DNA of 46,901 bases from contig NZ_JBFNEH010000034.1 of NCBI RefSeq assembly GCF_040797425.1, positions 1 through 46,901 of the forward strand, read 5' to 3'. Both the position numbers and the translations under genes were made by a program. The notes under the pieces were generated by a model that did no database searches, was not told the origin of the DNA, and saw only the letters and a program-made list of their open reading frames with translations. Source of the stretch: Symbiobacterium sp040797425. GTDB lineage: Bacteria; Bacillota; Sulfobacillia; Symbiobacteriales; Symbiobacteriaceae. This document shows positions 18,556 through 26,573 of the stretch, in pieces; within the stretch, counting starts at the first letter, position 1, and each line of letters begins with the position of its first letter.

Positions 18556-18586
18556 ATGGTTCAGCCAACAAAGGAGGGAACGGGCT

Positions 18587-18961
18587 GTGAATATCACGCT
18601 GACCGAAAAGGCCTCGACGCGGCTCAAGGAGATCATCAAGGCCAAGGGCGAGGATCTCTCCCTGCGGGTGCTGGTGCGTCCCGGCGGCTGCTCGGGCTTC
18701 GAATACGGCATGGCGCTGGAGCGCAATCCGCGCCCCGACGACAATGTGGCCGAGTTCGACGGCATCAAGGTCGTCATCGACCCCGCCAGCCTGCCGTATA
18801 TCGACGGCTCCACGATCGACTACGTGGACAGCCTGATGGGCGCCGGCTTTGCCATCCACAACCCCAACGCCGTCACCACCTGCAGCTGCGGCCAGTCCTT
18901 CCGCACGGCGGGCGCCGCCGGGTCTCCCCGGTCCTGCGGCAGCGGCGGCTGCGCGCATTAG
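18587..18961 (+). CDS. A-type iron-sulfur carrier (IscA/ErpA/HesB family)
   Basis: A 124-residue A-type carrier that binds or delivers Fe-S clusters in the cytoplasm. The three ligand cysteines are in place: C in RPGGCSGFEYGM and the CSCGQSF pair (TTCSCGQSF). A short C-terminal extension adds two more cysteines (SPRSCGSGGCAH), which is unusual and might hold extra metal. GTG start with AAGGAGGGA 8 nt upstream. It has its own promoter and a strong terminator and is therefore likely monocistronic. No other isc or suf genes lie in the window, so its pathway partners are elsewhere. Confidence 0.92.
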   Translation: MNITLTEKASTRLKEIIKAKGEDLSLRVLVRPGGCSGFEYGMALERNPRPDDNVAEFDGIKVVIDPASLPYIDGSTIDYVDSLMGAGFAIHNPNAVTTCSCGQSFRTAGAAGSPRSCGSGGCAH

Positions 18962-18978
18962 AGTCGGACCTCGCACCT

Positions 18979-19013
18979 GCGCCGGCGGGCATTCCCGCCG
19001 GCGCTCTAACTTT
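18979..19013 (+). terminator. Rho-independent terminator
   Basis: A perfect 11-bp stem GCGCCGGCGGG/CCCGCCGGCGC, loop CATT, then TCTAACTTT. Its downstream edge overlaps the stop codon of the convergent hydrolase gene. Confidence 0.85.
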
Positions 19014-19995
19014 GCCTGTATCGTGCACCCTCCCTGCGCATGCGCCCCTCCGCGCACAGGTAGACCAGGTGGGCCAGCGTCTCGGCCACGGCGAAGCGCA
19101 CCTGGTGAAGCGTGAGCGCCTCCACCGGGAAGATGCGCCGGCAGATCTCCCAGGCGGTGGCCCCCTCCGGTCCCGCGGCGGCCACCACGCGGTTCAGCCG
19201 GTCGGCGTGGTGCGCGGCGATCTCGGCGGCCCGCTCCGCCACGGCGTGGATCACCGCCCGGTGGCCGGGAAGCGCCAGCCGCGCACCCAGCCGCGACACC
19301 CGCTCCAGCGAGGCCAGGTAGTCGGCGAGCGGGTTCGGCCGACACCCTGGCCAGACGGAGACGTTGGGCGTGATCGTCGCCAGGAGCATGTCGCCGGCCA
19401 GCAGAAGGGAGCGGGCAGGGTCCCAGAAGACCGCCAGGCCGTCGGAGTGGCCGGGGGTCCAGATCACCTCGAACTTGGCGCCGCCCAGCGTGATGCGGCT
19501 GCCGTCCGGGAGGGGCCTAACCGCCGGCAGGGGCTTCACCATCGCCAGGGTGTGGTCGTGCAGCGCCACGAGCGCCCGGGCCAGATCGGGGTCCATGCCC
19601 TGCGCCGTGAAGAACGCGATCTGCCGCGGGCCCATCTCGGCCGCCCCTTCGCCCCAGAACCGCTCGAACTGTTCCATCTCCGGTTCGGGGAGGTAGGCCG
19701 GGGCGCCGCTCAGCTCCTGCAGCCACCCGGCCGCGCCCATGTGATCGGGGTGGTAGTGGGTGAGCAGGATCTGCTGGATGTCCTGCGGGCGGATGCCCAG
19801 GTAGTCCAGCGCCCGGGGCCAGGCCTCCCGGGCCAGGTCGTCGTGGAAGCCGGTGTCCACCAGCGTCCAGCCCGATGGTCCCCGCAGGAGGTAGCAGTTG
19901 ACGAAGCGGAGGGGGATGGGGATCGGGATCTGGACCAGGTAGATTCCCGGCACCACCTCGGTGGGCGGCTGGGCGACAGGGGGTCTTGCACTCAC
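19006..19995 (-). CDS. Metallo-beta-lactamase-fold hydrolase with winged-helix tail
   Basis: A 329-residue MBL-fold protein. The zinc motif is THYHPDHMGAAG (HxHxDH), followed by later ligands in the TPGHSDG and LPGHRAVI segments and the D of LLAGDML. The C-terminal ~60 residues (ICRRIFPVEALTLHQVRFAVAETLAHLVYL) form a winged-helix-like domain, as in the LACTB2/YtnP-like group. The substrate is not evident; such enzymes range from nucleases to thioester and lactone hydrolases. GTG at 19995 with GGAGAGGAGGG about 10 nt upstream. It is convergent with the Fe-S carrier gene and divergent from the sensor kinase. Confidence 0.88.
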   Translation of the reverse strand: MSARPPVAQPPTEVVPGIYLVQIPIPIPLRFVNCYLLRGPSGWTLVDTGFHDDLAREAWPRALDYLGIRPQDIQQILLTHYHPDHMGAAGWLQELSGAPAYLPEPEMEQFERFWGEGAAEMGPRQIAFFTAQGMDPDLARALVALHDHTLAMVKPLPAVRPLPDGSRITLGGAKFEVIWTPGHSDGLAVFWDPARSLLLAGDMLLATITPNVSVWPGCRPNPLADYLASLERVSRLGARLALPGHRAVIHAVAERAAEIAAHHADRLNRVVAAAGPEGATAWEICRRIFPVEALTLHQVRFAVAETLAHLVYLCAEGRMRREGARYRQS

Positions 19996-20172
19996 GGTGG
20001 CAGGGCCCTCCTCTCCTGGCAGCCGGATCGCAGCAGGCGAGAGCCGGCGTCGCCGAGAATAAATGAAGGATGGGAGCTACGTACGCGCCTCTTTTGACGG
20101 CGAAGGGTAGCGCGACGATATCCCCCGGCGGCACGGGCGCCGGGGTTGAGGCGGAGAGGGAGGCAGGGGAGC

Positions 20173-21477
20173 GTGAACCAGAAAGCGAAGGCGGTCCTCC
20201 TCACGGTGGCCGTGGGCGGGGTGTTGCTGCTCTGGCTGGTGTGGGCCCAGCCGGCTTACGCCCCGGTCTGGGCCGCGCTGGTGGTGGGCCTGGAGGTGCT
20301 GGCGGTGGCGCTGTTCCTGCGCCGTGCCGCGGAGGATGAGGCGCTCTCGCCGGCGGCGCTGGAGTCGATCACCAGCTTCGACACCTCGCTGCGCATCGGT
20401 GAGGAGACCATGCCCTACATGAAGCAGGGGCTCAACTTCGAGTCGGCCCAGAAGATCTGCGAGATCATCCGCCAGATCACCGAGATGGACGCGGTGGCCA
20501 TCACGGACGACCGGGTCGTTCTCGGATTCTCAGGGGTGGGCTGCCGGCGCCACCGGCAGGGCGGGCCGATTCTGACCGGCGCCACCCGCGAGGTGCTCGA
20601 CACCGGCCAGACCCGGGTGGTGAACGATCCGCGGGTGCTCTCCTGCGACGAGGCGGACTGCCCGCATCCCCTTAAAGCCGCGGTCATCACGCCGCTGAAG
20701 TTCCGGGGGAAGGTGGTGGGCACCTTCAAGCTCTACCGCGCCACCCAGGCCCCGCTGCCCAGCTACGTCGCCCGCCTGGCGGTGGGCATCGCCGCACTGC
20801 TGGGCATCCAGATGGAACTGGCCGAACTGGAAAGGCAGCGCCAGCTGGCGGTGAGGGCCCGCCTTGAGGCACTGCAGGCGCAGATTCGCCCGCACTTCCT
20901 GTTCAATGTGCTCAACACGATCATCATGTTCTCCCGCACCGATCCCGAGCGCTCCCGGGAGCTGCTGGTCAACCTGTCTCAGTTCTTCCGCCGGTCGCTC
21001 ACCACCCGCGGCAACTTCAACACGCTCCAGGATGAGCTGGAGTACATCAAGATCTACCTCTCCCTGGAGCAGGCCCGCTTCGGCGAGAAGCTGCAGGTGA
21101 AGCTGAAGATCGACCCCCGGGTGACGGGGGCCTCCGTGCCCGTGCTCACGCTCCAGCCGCTGGTGGAGAACGCGGTCGTCCACGGCCTCGCCCCCAAGGA
21201 GGATGTGGGGGTGGTGGGCATCCGCGTGCGGCAGGTGGGCGATCACCTGCATGTCCTGATCGCGGACAACGGTGTCGGCATGGACAAGGAGACGCAGCGG
21301 CGGGTGTTCGAGGAGGGCTTCGGCAGCAACATGGGGCTCGGGCTCACCAACGTGAACGAGCGGCTCGTCTCCCTGTACGGGCCGGAGTACCGGCTGCGCA
21401 TCCGCTCGATCCCCGGGAGGGGCACGGCCATCCGTCTGCGGATCCCCCTGCAGCGGGCGGCTGGCCAGGGCGATTGA
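20173..21477 (+). CDS. LytS-type sensor histidine kinase with GAF domain
   Basis: A 434-residue kinase. Two N-terminal helices (about 8-25 and 30-52) replace the five-to-eight-helix 5TMR-LYT sensor of classical LytS/BtsS. A GAF-like domain (about 80-215) includes cysteines in SGVGCRRH and SCDEADCPH. The His_kinase domain carries H241 in QIRPHFLFNVLNTI, and the HATPase domain has ENAVVHGL, DNGVGM and GLGLTNV. It autophosphorylates and passes phosphate to the response regulator encoded next. GTG at 20173 follows AGGGGAG; the upstream TTG at 20146 has no better site. A weak TTGACG-17-GATATC pair lies at 20094-20122. The clustered cysteines may sense redox or metal, which is inference. Confidence 0.92.
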   Translation: MNQKAKAVLLTVAVGGVLLLWLVWAQPAYAPVWAALVVGLEVLAVALFLRRAAEDEALSPAALESITSFDTSLRIGEETMPYMKQGLNFESAQKICEIIRQITEMDAVAITDDRVVLGFSGVGCRRHRQGGPILTGATREVLDTGQTRVVNDPRVLSCDEADCPHPLKAAVITPLKFRGKVVGTFKLYRATQAPLPSYVARLAVGIAALLGIQMELAELERQRQLAVRARLEALQAQIRPHFLFNVLNTIIMFSRTDPERSRELLVNLSQFFRRSLTTRGNFNTLQDELEYIKIYLSLEQARFGEKLQVKLKIDPRVTGASVPVLTLQPLVENAVVHGLAPKEDVGVVGIRVRQVGDHLHVLIADNGVGMDKETQRRVFEEGFGSNMGLGLTNVNERLVSLYGPEYRLRIRSIPGRGTAIRLRIPLQRAAGQGD

Positions 21478-21573
21478 GCCGGTCGTCACAAAAAGGGACT
21501 TGGCTACAGCGCCCGGGGTCACCTAAAATGGAAGGAAAACACCCGGTATTTCCAAAAGGGGCGTAGGTTGTCC

Positions 21574-22344
21574 ATGGTGCTGAGGGCCCTCATCGTTGAC
21601 GACGAATACCCTGCCCGGATGGAACTGAGGTTCCAGCTCAGCCAGTTTCCCGACGTCGAAATCATCGGGGAGGCAACCAACGCCCGCGAGGCGATGGCGC
21701 TCATCAACGCGCTGGAGTACGACGTGATCTTCCTCGACGTGCAGATGCCGGGGATGACGGGGCTGGAGCTGGCCAAGAGCCTGAAGGGCCGGGCGGTGAT
21801 GCCGAAGGTGGTCTTCGTCACCGCCTACGAGAACTACGCCGTCTCCGCGTTCGAGATTCCGGCGACGGACTACCTTCTGAAGCCCATCGAGGCGGAGCGG
21901 CTCGCGGAGACCATCCAGCGTCTCCGGGAAGCGAAGGGCGCAGCGGCAGAGGGCAAGGCGGAGAAGGCGGGGGAGGCCGCCCGCCAGGCGGAGGAGCCCA
22001 AGCCGCAGCTCTCTTTCCTGCTGTGCGAGAAGGACGACAAGCAGATCCCGCTGCCGCTCAACGAGATCGTGTATATCTTCTCCGAGGGCTACAACGTGTA
22101 CGTGCAGACCTACTCGGAGCGGCTGCTGACCCGGCACACCCTGCAGGAGCTGACGGAGCGGCTGCCCGCCAACCAGTTCTTCCGCAGCCACCGCTCCTAC
22201 CTGGTGAACATTTACCAGGTGAAGGAGATCAGCCCGTATTTCAACGGCGCTTACATCATGAAGCTAAAGGACAAGAACCACTCCGAGGTCATTGTGAGCC
22301 GCGCTAATGTTAAGCGAATGAAGCAATTATTCTCGATGGGGTGA
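21574..22344 (+). CDS. LytR/AlgR-family response regulator (LytTR domain)
   Basis: About 256 residues: a receiver domain with acidic pair D9-D10, phospho-acceptor D55 (FLDVQMPGMTG), the T in VTAY and K in LLKP. A charged Ala/Glu/Lys linker (about 118-145) follows, then a LytTR DNA-binding domain (IVYIFSEGYNVYVQTY, RSHRSYLVN and a final RANVKRMKQLF). Such regulators bind direct repeats upstream of membrane-transporter or wall genes; no obvious target adjoins. TTG at 21568 or ATG at 21574 could start it, since AAAGGGG suits the first and GTAGG the second. It lies 96 nt after the kinase, probably in one transcript. Confidence 0.93.
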   Translation: MVLRALIVDDEYPARMELRFQLSQFPDVEIIGEATNAREAMALINALEYDVIFLDVQMPGMTGLELAKSLKGRAVMPKVVFVTAYENYAVSAFEIPATDYLLKPIEAERLAETIQRLREAKGAAAEGKAEKAGEAARQAEEPKPQLSFLLCEKDDKQIPLPLNEIVYIFSEGYNVYVQTYSERLLTRHTLQELTERLPANQFFRSHRSYLVNIYQVKEISPYFNGAYIMKLKDKNHSEVIVSRANVKRMKQLFSMG

Positions 22345-22357
22345 CCGTTCGAGGTAG

Positions 22358-22386
22358 CGCGCGGTCGCAATTGGCCGCGCGTTTTA
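22358..22386 (+). terminator. Rho-independent terminator of the LytS/LytR pair
   Basis: A 7-bp CG stem CGCGCGG/CCGCGCG with a 10-nt loop, followed by TTTTAG, 13 nt after the regulator stop. Confidence 0.75.
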
Positions 22387-22463
22387 GTCCTTTATGACTG
22401 GAAGGAGGTCCAGCTTCTCTGGCGAAAAATAGCATGGCCAGGTTGTGGAGAGGAGAGATTGCG

Positions 22464-22724
22464 GTGTCATACTTCGAACGCCTCACCCCAACCCGCTGGC
22501 CGGCCGACGCGCACATCCAGACTGCATGCGACCCCCTCACGGCCGCGGCCGAGTTCAGCTGGAACCACCCGGACTTCGCAGGCCTGCTGGAGGTAAGTGT
22601 GCAGGGGGTGGTCGCCGGACGCCCCGTGCTCTCCCCTGTGTTGGTACGGGTGAAGGGGCCCGGCCGCTGCTTCCTCGCGCCGGTTGACGCAACAGTCCTG
22701 GCCACAACCCGGGAAATGGCTTAG
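22464..22724 (+). CDS. Orphan small protein, 86 residues
   Basis: I do not recognise this protein. It is soluble-looking, mixed alpha/beta, with PTRWPADAHIQTACDPL near the start and two hydrophobic strands (GLLEVSVQGVV and LSPVLVRVKG). It has no membrane segment or signal peptide. Support for a real gene: GTG at 22464 follows GGAGAGGAGAG with 6-nt spacing, and a textbook terminator follows the stop after 20 nt. An in-frame TTG/ATG-type start at 22434 exists but has no ribosome site. Base composition matches its neighbours. Function unknown. Confidence 0.6.
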   Translation: MSYFERLTPTRWPADAHIQTACDPLTAAAEFSWNHPDFAGLLEVSVQGVVAGRPVLSPVLVRVKGPGRCFLAPVDATVLATTREMA

Positions 22725-22744
22725 TTCGCGTTGCATGAACAAGC

Positions 22745-22774
22745 GCCCCCCGCCAGCGGCGGGGGGCTTTTGTT
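22745..22774 (+). terminator. Rho-independent terminator
   Basis: A perfect 10-bp stem GCCCCCCGCC/GGCGGGGGGC, loop AGC, then TTTTGTT. It lies between convergent genes; the opposite tail (GCGCTTGTTC) is weaker but may also serve the carboxypeptidase gene. Confidence 0.93.
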
Positions 22775-22783
22775 CCGTTCCGG

Positions 22784-24559
22784 TCAGTTGAGGAGCCAGG
22801 ACTGGGCGGCCAGCTCGAACCCGTGGTCCATCAGGTTATAGGCCTGGCTGTACAGCTCCGTGCGGGTGGAGGCGCCGAGGAGCACCAGGAGCAGCTCCCG
22901 CCCGCCTCGCCAGGCCGAGGCCACCAGGGTGTAGCCGGCCTTCTCGGTCCAGCCGTTTTTCACGCCGGTGGCGCCGGGGTAGCGCAGCGTGAACAGGTTG
23001 CTGTTGGTGAGCAGGCGGTTTCCCCAGGGCCCCGGGATGGTCCACTGCGACGGGTACATGTAGGAGCGGAAGCGCGGGTTCTGCAGCGCATGGCGGGCGA
23101 TGGTGGCCAGGTCCTCGGCGGTGGAGTAGGGGTCCACCCAGTCGTCCAGCCCCGAGGCGGTGACGAAGTACGTGTTCCTGGCCCCCAGCTCCGCGGCCCG
23201 CTGGTTCATCAGCCGGGCGAAGGCCTCCTCGCTGCCGGCGAGGTGCTCGGCGATGGCCACCGCCGCGTCGTTGCCAGAGACCAGCATCAGCCCGTAGAGC
23301 AGCTCGCTCAGGGTCCGCTGCTCTCCGGCCCGGAGGTAGACGCTGGTGCCCGGCTGGCTGGCGGCGTTGCTGCTCACGGTGACCACCGCTTCAGGGTTCC
23401 CCAGCTCGACGGCCAGCAAGGCCGTCATGACCTTGGTGGTGGAGGCGATGGCCCGGGGCGTACGAGCGTTGTACTCACTCAGCACCGCACCGGTCGCGGC
23501 GTCCAGGATGATGTACGACTCCGTCCCGACCGTCGGGTTGCAGGCGGTGGCGGCCTGGCCGAAGGAGGCGGTGCGGGTGTCATTGGACCAGGTGAGCGGC
23601 AGGTCGAAGGCCCGGGCCAGGTCGCGGGCGGCGACGAAGGGGCGCCCGCCGGCCACCAGAGGGGCGGTGCTCAGGATCATGGTCTGGCCGTCAAGGACCG
23701 CCTCGGTGGATCCCGGTGTAAGGTAGAGCTGCCGTCCGCCCAGGGTCGCCACCAGGGTGGTGCTGTCCGCCACGCGGCTCACCGAGCCGCCCAGGGCCGA
23801 GAGCGTCTCCACCAGCGGAACTACCGTCAGGTTGTCCAGCACCGGCACTGCTCCCAGACACTGGCCGCCGACCTGGAGGAAGGCCCGCTCCTCCAGGAGG
23901 GGGAGGAAGGGCTCCACCACGGGCTGGCTGCCCAGCGTGCGGGTGTACCGGTTGGCCACCCAGCCGGTGGTGCCGTCGGACAGGCGGATCTCGGTCCACT
24001 CGGCGCCCGGTTCCTCCGAAACGATCTCCAGGCGGGTGCCCAGCGGAACGGTCATCAGGATGGGGGCGGAGGTGGACGGCGCCTGGCGGATGTTCAGCGG
24101 GCCGTCGATCACCTCCAGCTGGCCGGGCGGCGCCGTCTCGACGGTGACCGAGGCGGTGGCGCCGTTGTACTCCACCGTCGCACCCAGTCCCTCCGAAAGG
24201 AACCGGAGGGGCACGTAGGTGCGGTCCTGGATGATGCGGGAGGGCACGTCCATGTACACTTCCCGCCCGTCGACGTAGGCGGTCTGCTCGCCGATGCGGT
24301 GCTGCACGACGTGGCTTCCCAGGGTGGCGGTGACCCGATCAGGGGGCTCCCACCCGACCTCGGCGCCCAGCGATTCGAGATAGGCCCGCATGGGCACCAG
24401 CACCCGGTCGTTCTGCAGGATGGGCACCTGCGGGAGGTAGAGTTCCCGTCCGTTCACGTAGAGGGTAAGGGGTTGTGGTGAGTTGGCGTGGGCAGGTGCC
24501 GCGGTGAGCACCAGAGCCGCGGCGGCCACGAGCCCCACCAGTCGTCTGCGTATAGGCAA
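22784..24559 (-). CDS. D-alanyl-D-alanine carboxypeptidase with copper-amine-oxidase-N and SH3 modules
   Basis: A 591-residue exported penicillin-binding protein of peptidase family S11. Signal peptide to about residue 25 (AAPAHA). A copper-amine-oxidase-N-like domain (about 30-140; LVPMRAYLESLGAEV, VPLRFLSEGLGATV) is followed by an SH3-type domain (about 148-207; LNIRQAPSTSAPIL), another copper-amine-oxidase-N-like stretch (about 225-335), then the S11 domain. Catalytic motifs are STTK (S373), SGN (VSGNDAA) and KNG (GVKNGWT, the KTG box). No PBP5-type C-terminal amphipathic anchor is apparent, so the N-terminal modules may hold it in the wall. TTG start with TGAGGTGA 7 nt upstream. It trims stem peptides of peptidoglycan. 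Confidence 0.93.
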   Translation of the reverse strand: MPIRRRLVGLVAAAALVLTAAPAHANSPQPLTLYVNGRELYLPQVPILQNDRVLVPMRAYLESLGAEVGWEPPDRVTATLGSHVVQHRIGEQTAYVDGREVYMDVPSRIIQDRTYVPLRFLSEGLGATVEYNGATASVTVETAPPGQLEVIDGPLNIRQAPSTSAPILMTVPLGTRLEIVSEEPGAEWTEIRLSDGTTGWVANRYTRTLGSQPVVEPFLPLLEERAFLQVGGQCLGAVPVLDNLTVVPLVETLSALGGSVSRVADSTTLVATLGGRQLYLTPGSTEAVLDGQTMILSTAPLVAGGRPFVAARDLARAFDLPLTWSNDTRTASFGQAATACNPTVGTESYIILDAATGAVLSEYNARTPRAIASTTKVMTALLAVELGNPEAVVTVSSNAASQPGTSVYLRAGEQRTLSELLYGLMLVSGNDAAVAIAEHLAGSEEAFARLMNQRAAELGARNTYFVTASGLDDWVDPYSTAEDLATIARHALQNPRFRSYMYPSQWTIPGPWGNRLLTNSNLFTLRYPGATGVKNGWTEKAGYTLVASAWRGGRELLLVLLGASTRTELYSQAYNLMDHGFELAAQSWLLN

Positions 24560-24654
24560 GGCGTTTCACCTCAGTAACCATATAACTAACACATTGGACG
24601 GGTTCTACCATTACAGGGTTCCCCGCAGTGCTCAGGGGAATGGTGGCAAGAGCA

Positions 24655-24685
24655 GAGCCTCCGTGACGGGTGGTCACGGAGGCTC
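24655..24685 (-). terminator. Hairpin terminator after folE
   Basis: A perfect 13-bp stem GAGCCTCCGTGAC/GTCACGGAGGCTC with a 5-nt loop, starting 6 nt beyond the folE stop. The trailing sequence TGCTCTTGCC is only moderately T-rich. Confidence 0.75.
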
Positions 24686-24691
24686 GCCGCA

Positions 24692-25273
24692 TCATGCCGT
24701 TCCCTGCCGGATCAGCGCCATCGCCTCGGCCCGCGTGGCGTGATCGGTCTGGAACACGCCCCGCACGGCCGACGTGACGGTTCTGGCGCCGGGCTTGCGC
24801 ACGCCGCGCATGCTCATGCACATGTGCTCCGCCTCGACCACCACCAGGACCCCGTGGGGGTTCAACTGCTCCATGAGCAGGTCCGCAATCTGCGCCGTCA
24901 GCCGCTCCTGGAGCTGGGGCCGGTGGGAGAAGTCCTCCACGATGCGGGCCAGCTTCGAGAGTCCGACCACCCGCCCGCTGCGGGGGATGTAGGCCACATG
25001 GGCCTTTCCGAAGAAGGGGAGCAGGTGGTGCTCGCACATGGACGCGAACGAGATGTCGCGGACGATCACCAGTTCTTCGTGGTCTTCGTGGAAGATCGCA
25101 GACAGCCGTTCGGCCGGGTCCCGGTCGAGGCCGTCGAAGATCTCCTCGTAGAAGTCGGCTACCCGCCGCGGCGTCTCGAGCAGCCCCTCGCGGCCGGGGT
25201 CTTCCCCGATGGCCTCCAGGATCATCCGCACGGCTTGCTCGATCTTTGCCTTGTCGACTGCCAACAGGGCCAC
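24692..25273 (-). CDS. folE: GTP cyclohydrolase I
   Basis: A 193-residue enzyme of the usual length for FolE. It converts GTP to 7,8-dihydroneopterin triphosphate, the first step of folate (and queuosine or biopterin) synthesis, as a cytoplasmic decamer. The zinc ligands and active-site residues are present: SMCEHHLLPFFGKAHVAYIP, GLSKLARIVE, and EAEHMCMSMRG with the second Cys. The GTG at 25273 is only 1 nt from GGAAAGGA, so the TTG at 25264 may be the true start (190 residues). No other folate genes are adjacent. It runs in the same direction as the DedA gene 12 nt upstream. Confidence 0.97.
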   Translation of the reverse strand: MALLAVDKAKIEQAVRMILEAIGEDPGREGLLETPRRVADFYEEIFDGLDRDPAERLSAIFHEDHEELVIVRDISFASMCEHHLLPFFGKAHVAYIPRSGRVVGLSKLARIVEDFSHRPQLQERLTAQIADLLMEQLNPHGVLVVVEAEHMCMSMRGVRKPGARTVTSAVRGVFQTDHATRAEAMALIRQGTA

Positions 25274-25285
25274 ATCCTTTCCGCA

Positions 25286-25903
25286 CTACCTGGGCCTGCC
25301 TGGCTTGGCCCATCCGCCTTTTTGGACGGTGCGGAAACCTTGAATGGTACTGGTCCCGCGAAGGATTCGGATCCACCAGAACAGGAGCAGGGCGGCCAGG
25401 GCGATGACTGTGGGCAGGAGCCACCGCTCCAGCCGGTCCGTCAGCGCACCCAGGTGGCTGCGGAGCAGCCGCCCGGCCGCCAGGGTGGCCACGGCCCAGG
25501 GGACGGCGCCAGCGAAGGTGGCGAGGCAGAAGAGGAGGGGGTTCATGCGCACCATGCCGGCGGGGATGGAGACGTAGTTGCCGATGGCCAGGGGGCGCGC
25601 CCAGCACACGGCGCCGAGGCCCCAGCGGGCGATGAGCTGCTCGATGCGCTCCCGGTGGTGCGGCGCCAGCCAGGCCAGGGCCGCCCCACCGAGGAGCCGG
25701 CCTACGGCGTACTGGGCGAGCGATCCCAGGGTGTACCCGAGGCAGAAGGCGACCGTGAGCACGCCGACGTCGTGCCAGTTGTGGGCCGCCCGTATGCCGA
25801 TGGTCGCCATGATGAGGCTGCCCGGCCAGGGGATGCCGGTGCCTTCCATGAAGCCGGCCAGGAGCAGGGTGGAGAGGTACTCGATGCGGACATCCAGGAG
25901 CAT
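25286..25903 (-). CDS. DedA-family (SNARE-associated) membrane protein
   Basis: A 205-residue integral membrane protein with four to five helices. DedA hallmarks are the early E-x-x-x-P-I/W-P (MEGTGIPWPGSLIMA), the G-Y-x-x-G segment (LGYTLGSLAQYAVGR), and the RWGLGAVCWARPLAIGNYVSIPAGMVRM motif region with the conserved Arg and Pro. Homologues are proposed lipid or undecaprenyl-phosphate flippases acting in membrane homeostasis. ATG start with only a weak ribosome site upstream. It precedes folE by 12 nt, probably in one transcript, though no functional tie is evident. Confidence 0.88.
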   Translation of the reverse strand: MLLDVRIEYLSTLLLAGFMEGTGIPWPGSLIMATIGIRAAHNWHDVGVLTVAFCLGYTLGSLAQYAVGRLLGGAALAWLAPHHRERIEQLIARWGLGAVCWARPLAIGNYVSIPAGMVRMNPLLFCLATFAGAVPWAVATLAAGRLLRSHLGALTDRLERWLLPTVIALAALLLFWWIRILRGTSTIQGFRTVQKGGWAKPGRPR

Positions 25904-25951
25904 GAACGCAGGGGATCCACCTTTCGTGCCCCGCCGGTGGACCGGCAGGGT

Positions 25952-25981
25952 TTGACTTCTGCCCTTCCGAATCCGTATAAT
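25952..25981 (+). promoter_or_regulatory. Sigma-A-type promoter of the DUF2203 gene
   Basis: TTGACT at 25952-25957 and a consensus TATAAT at 25976-25981, separated by 18 bp. It lies 45 nt before the TTG start at 26026. It is one of the best promoters in the window. Confidence 0.85.
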
Positions 25982-26025
25982 GCGCGTAAACCGGTCGCAC
26001 GGCCGAGCGAAAGTGGGGATGGGTC

Positions 26026-26457
26026 TTGGGGAAGCACTACTTTACGCCTGAAGAAGTGAACCGTCTCATTCCCGAACTGGAGCGCATCATCGCCTACCTG
26101 CGGCGCCTGGACGCGGAGATTCAGGAGAAGGACTGGCGCCTCAGGCAGCGCAAGGTGGAGGCCCGGCGGCGTGACGACAAGGTAGACACCTATACCTTCC
26201 TCAAGGAAGAGGCCGAACTCGATTTCCTCCGGATCCTGTCACAGACGCAGTGCGACCGAATCCGGCAGCTGGGCGGAGAGCTCAAGGGCGGGTACCTGGT
26301 CGACTTCCCCGCCCTGATCGACGGGCAGGAGGTGCTGCTCTGCTGGCGGCCGGGGGAGCCCGAGGTGGCCTGGTACCACGGCCTGCACGAGGGAATGATG
26401 AACCGGAAACCGCTCTCCGATGCAAAGGGTGACCCGGCGGCCGATTCGGAGGGGTAA
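26026..26457 (+). CDS. DUF2203 family protein
   Basis: A 143-residue soluble protein of DUF2203 (COG4911). The N-terminus KHYFTPEEVNRLIPELERII is characteristic, followed by a charged coiled-coil helix (about residues 20-60) and a C-terminal beta part with GGYLVDFPAL, the LLCWRPGE strand and WYHGLHEG. The function of the family is unknown. TTG start preceded by GGGGATGGG. It has its own near-consensus promoter and strong terminator and is therefore monocistronic. Confidence 0.88.
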   Translation: MGKHYFTPEEVNRLIPELERIIAYLRRLDAEIQEKDWRLRQRKVEARRRDDKVDTYTFLKEEAELDFLRILSQTQCDRIRQLGGELKGGYLVDFPALIDGQEVLLCWRPGEPEVAWYHGLHEGMMNRKPLSDAKGDPAADSEG

Positions 26458-26517
26458 CCCTCGGAGTCACATCCCTAAATAATACGATTCTGCCCACCCG
26501 TTTGTTGCAGAACGAAG

Positions 26518-26549
26518 CCACCCAGGGGCGAGCGCCCCTGGGTGGTTTG
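26518..26549 (+). terminator. Rho-independent terminator
   Basis: A 12-bp stem CCACCCAGGGGC/GCCCCTGGGTGG with a 4-nt loop, followed by TTTGACG. It sits between convergent genes and could act on both. Confidence 0.88.
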
Positions 26550-26573
26550 ACGTATCCGCAGGAGACGGGTACC

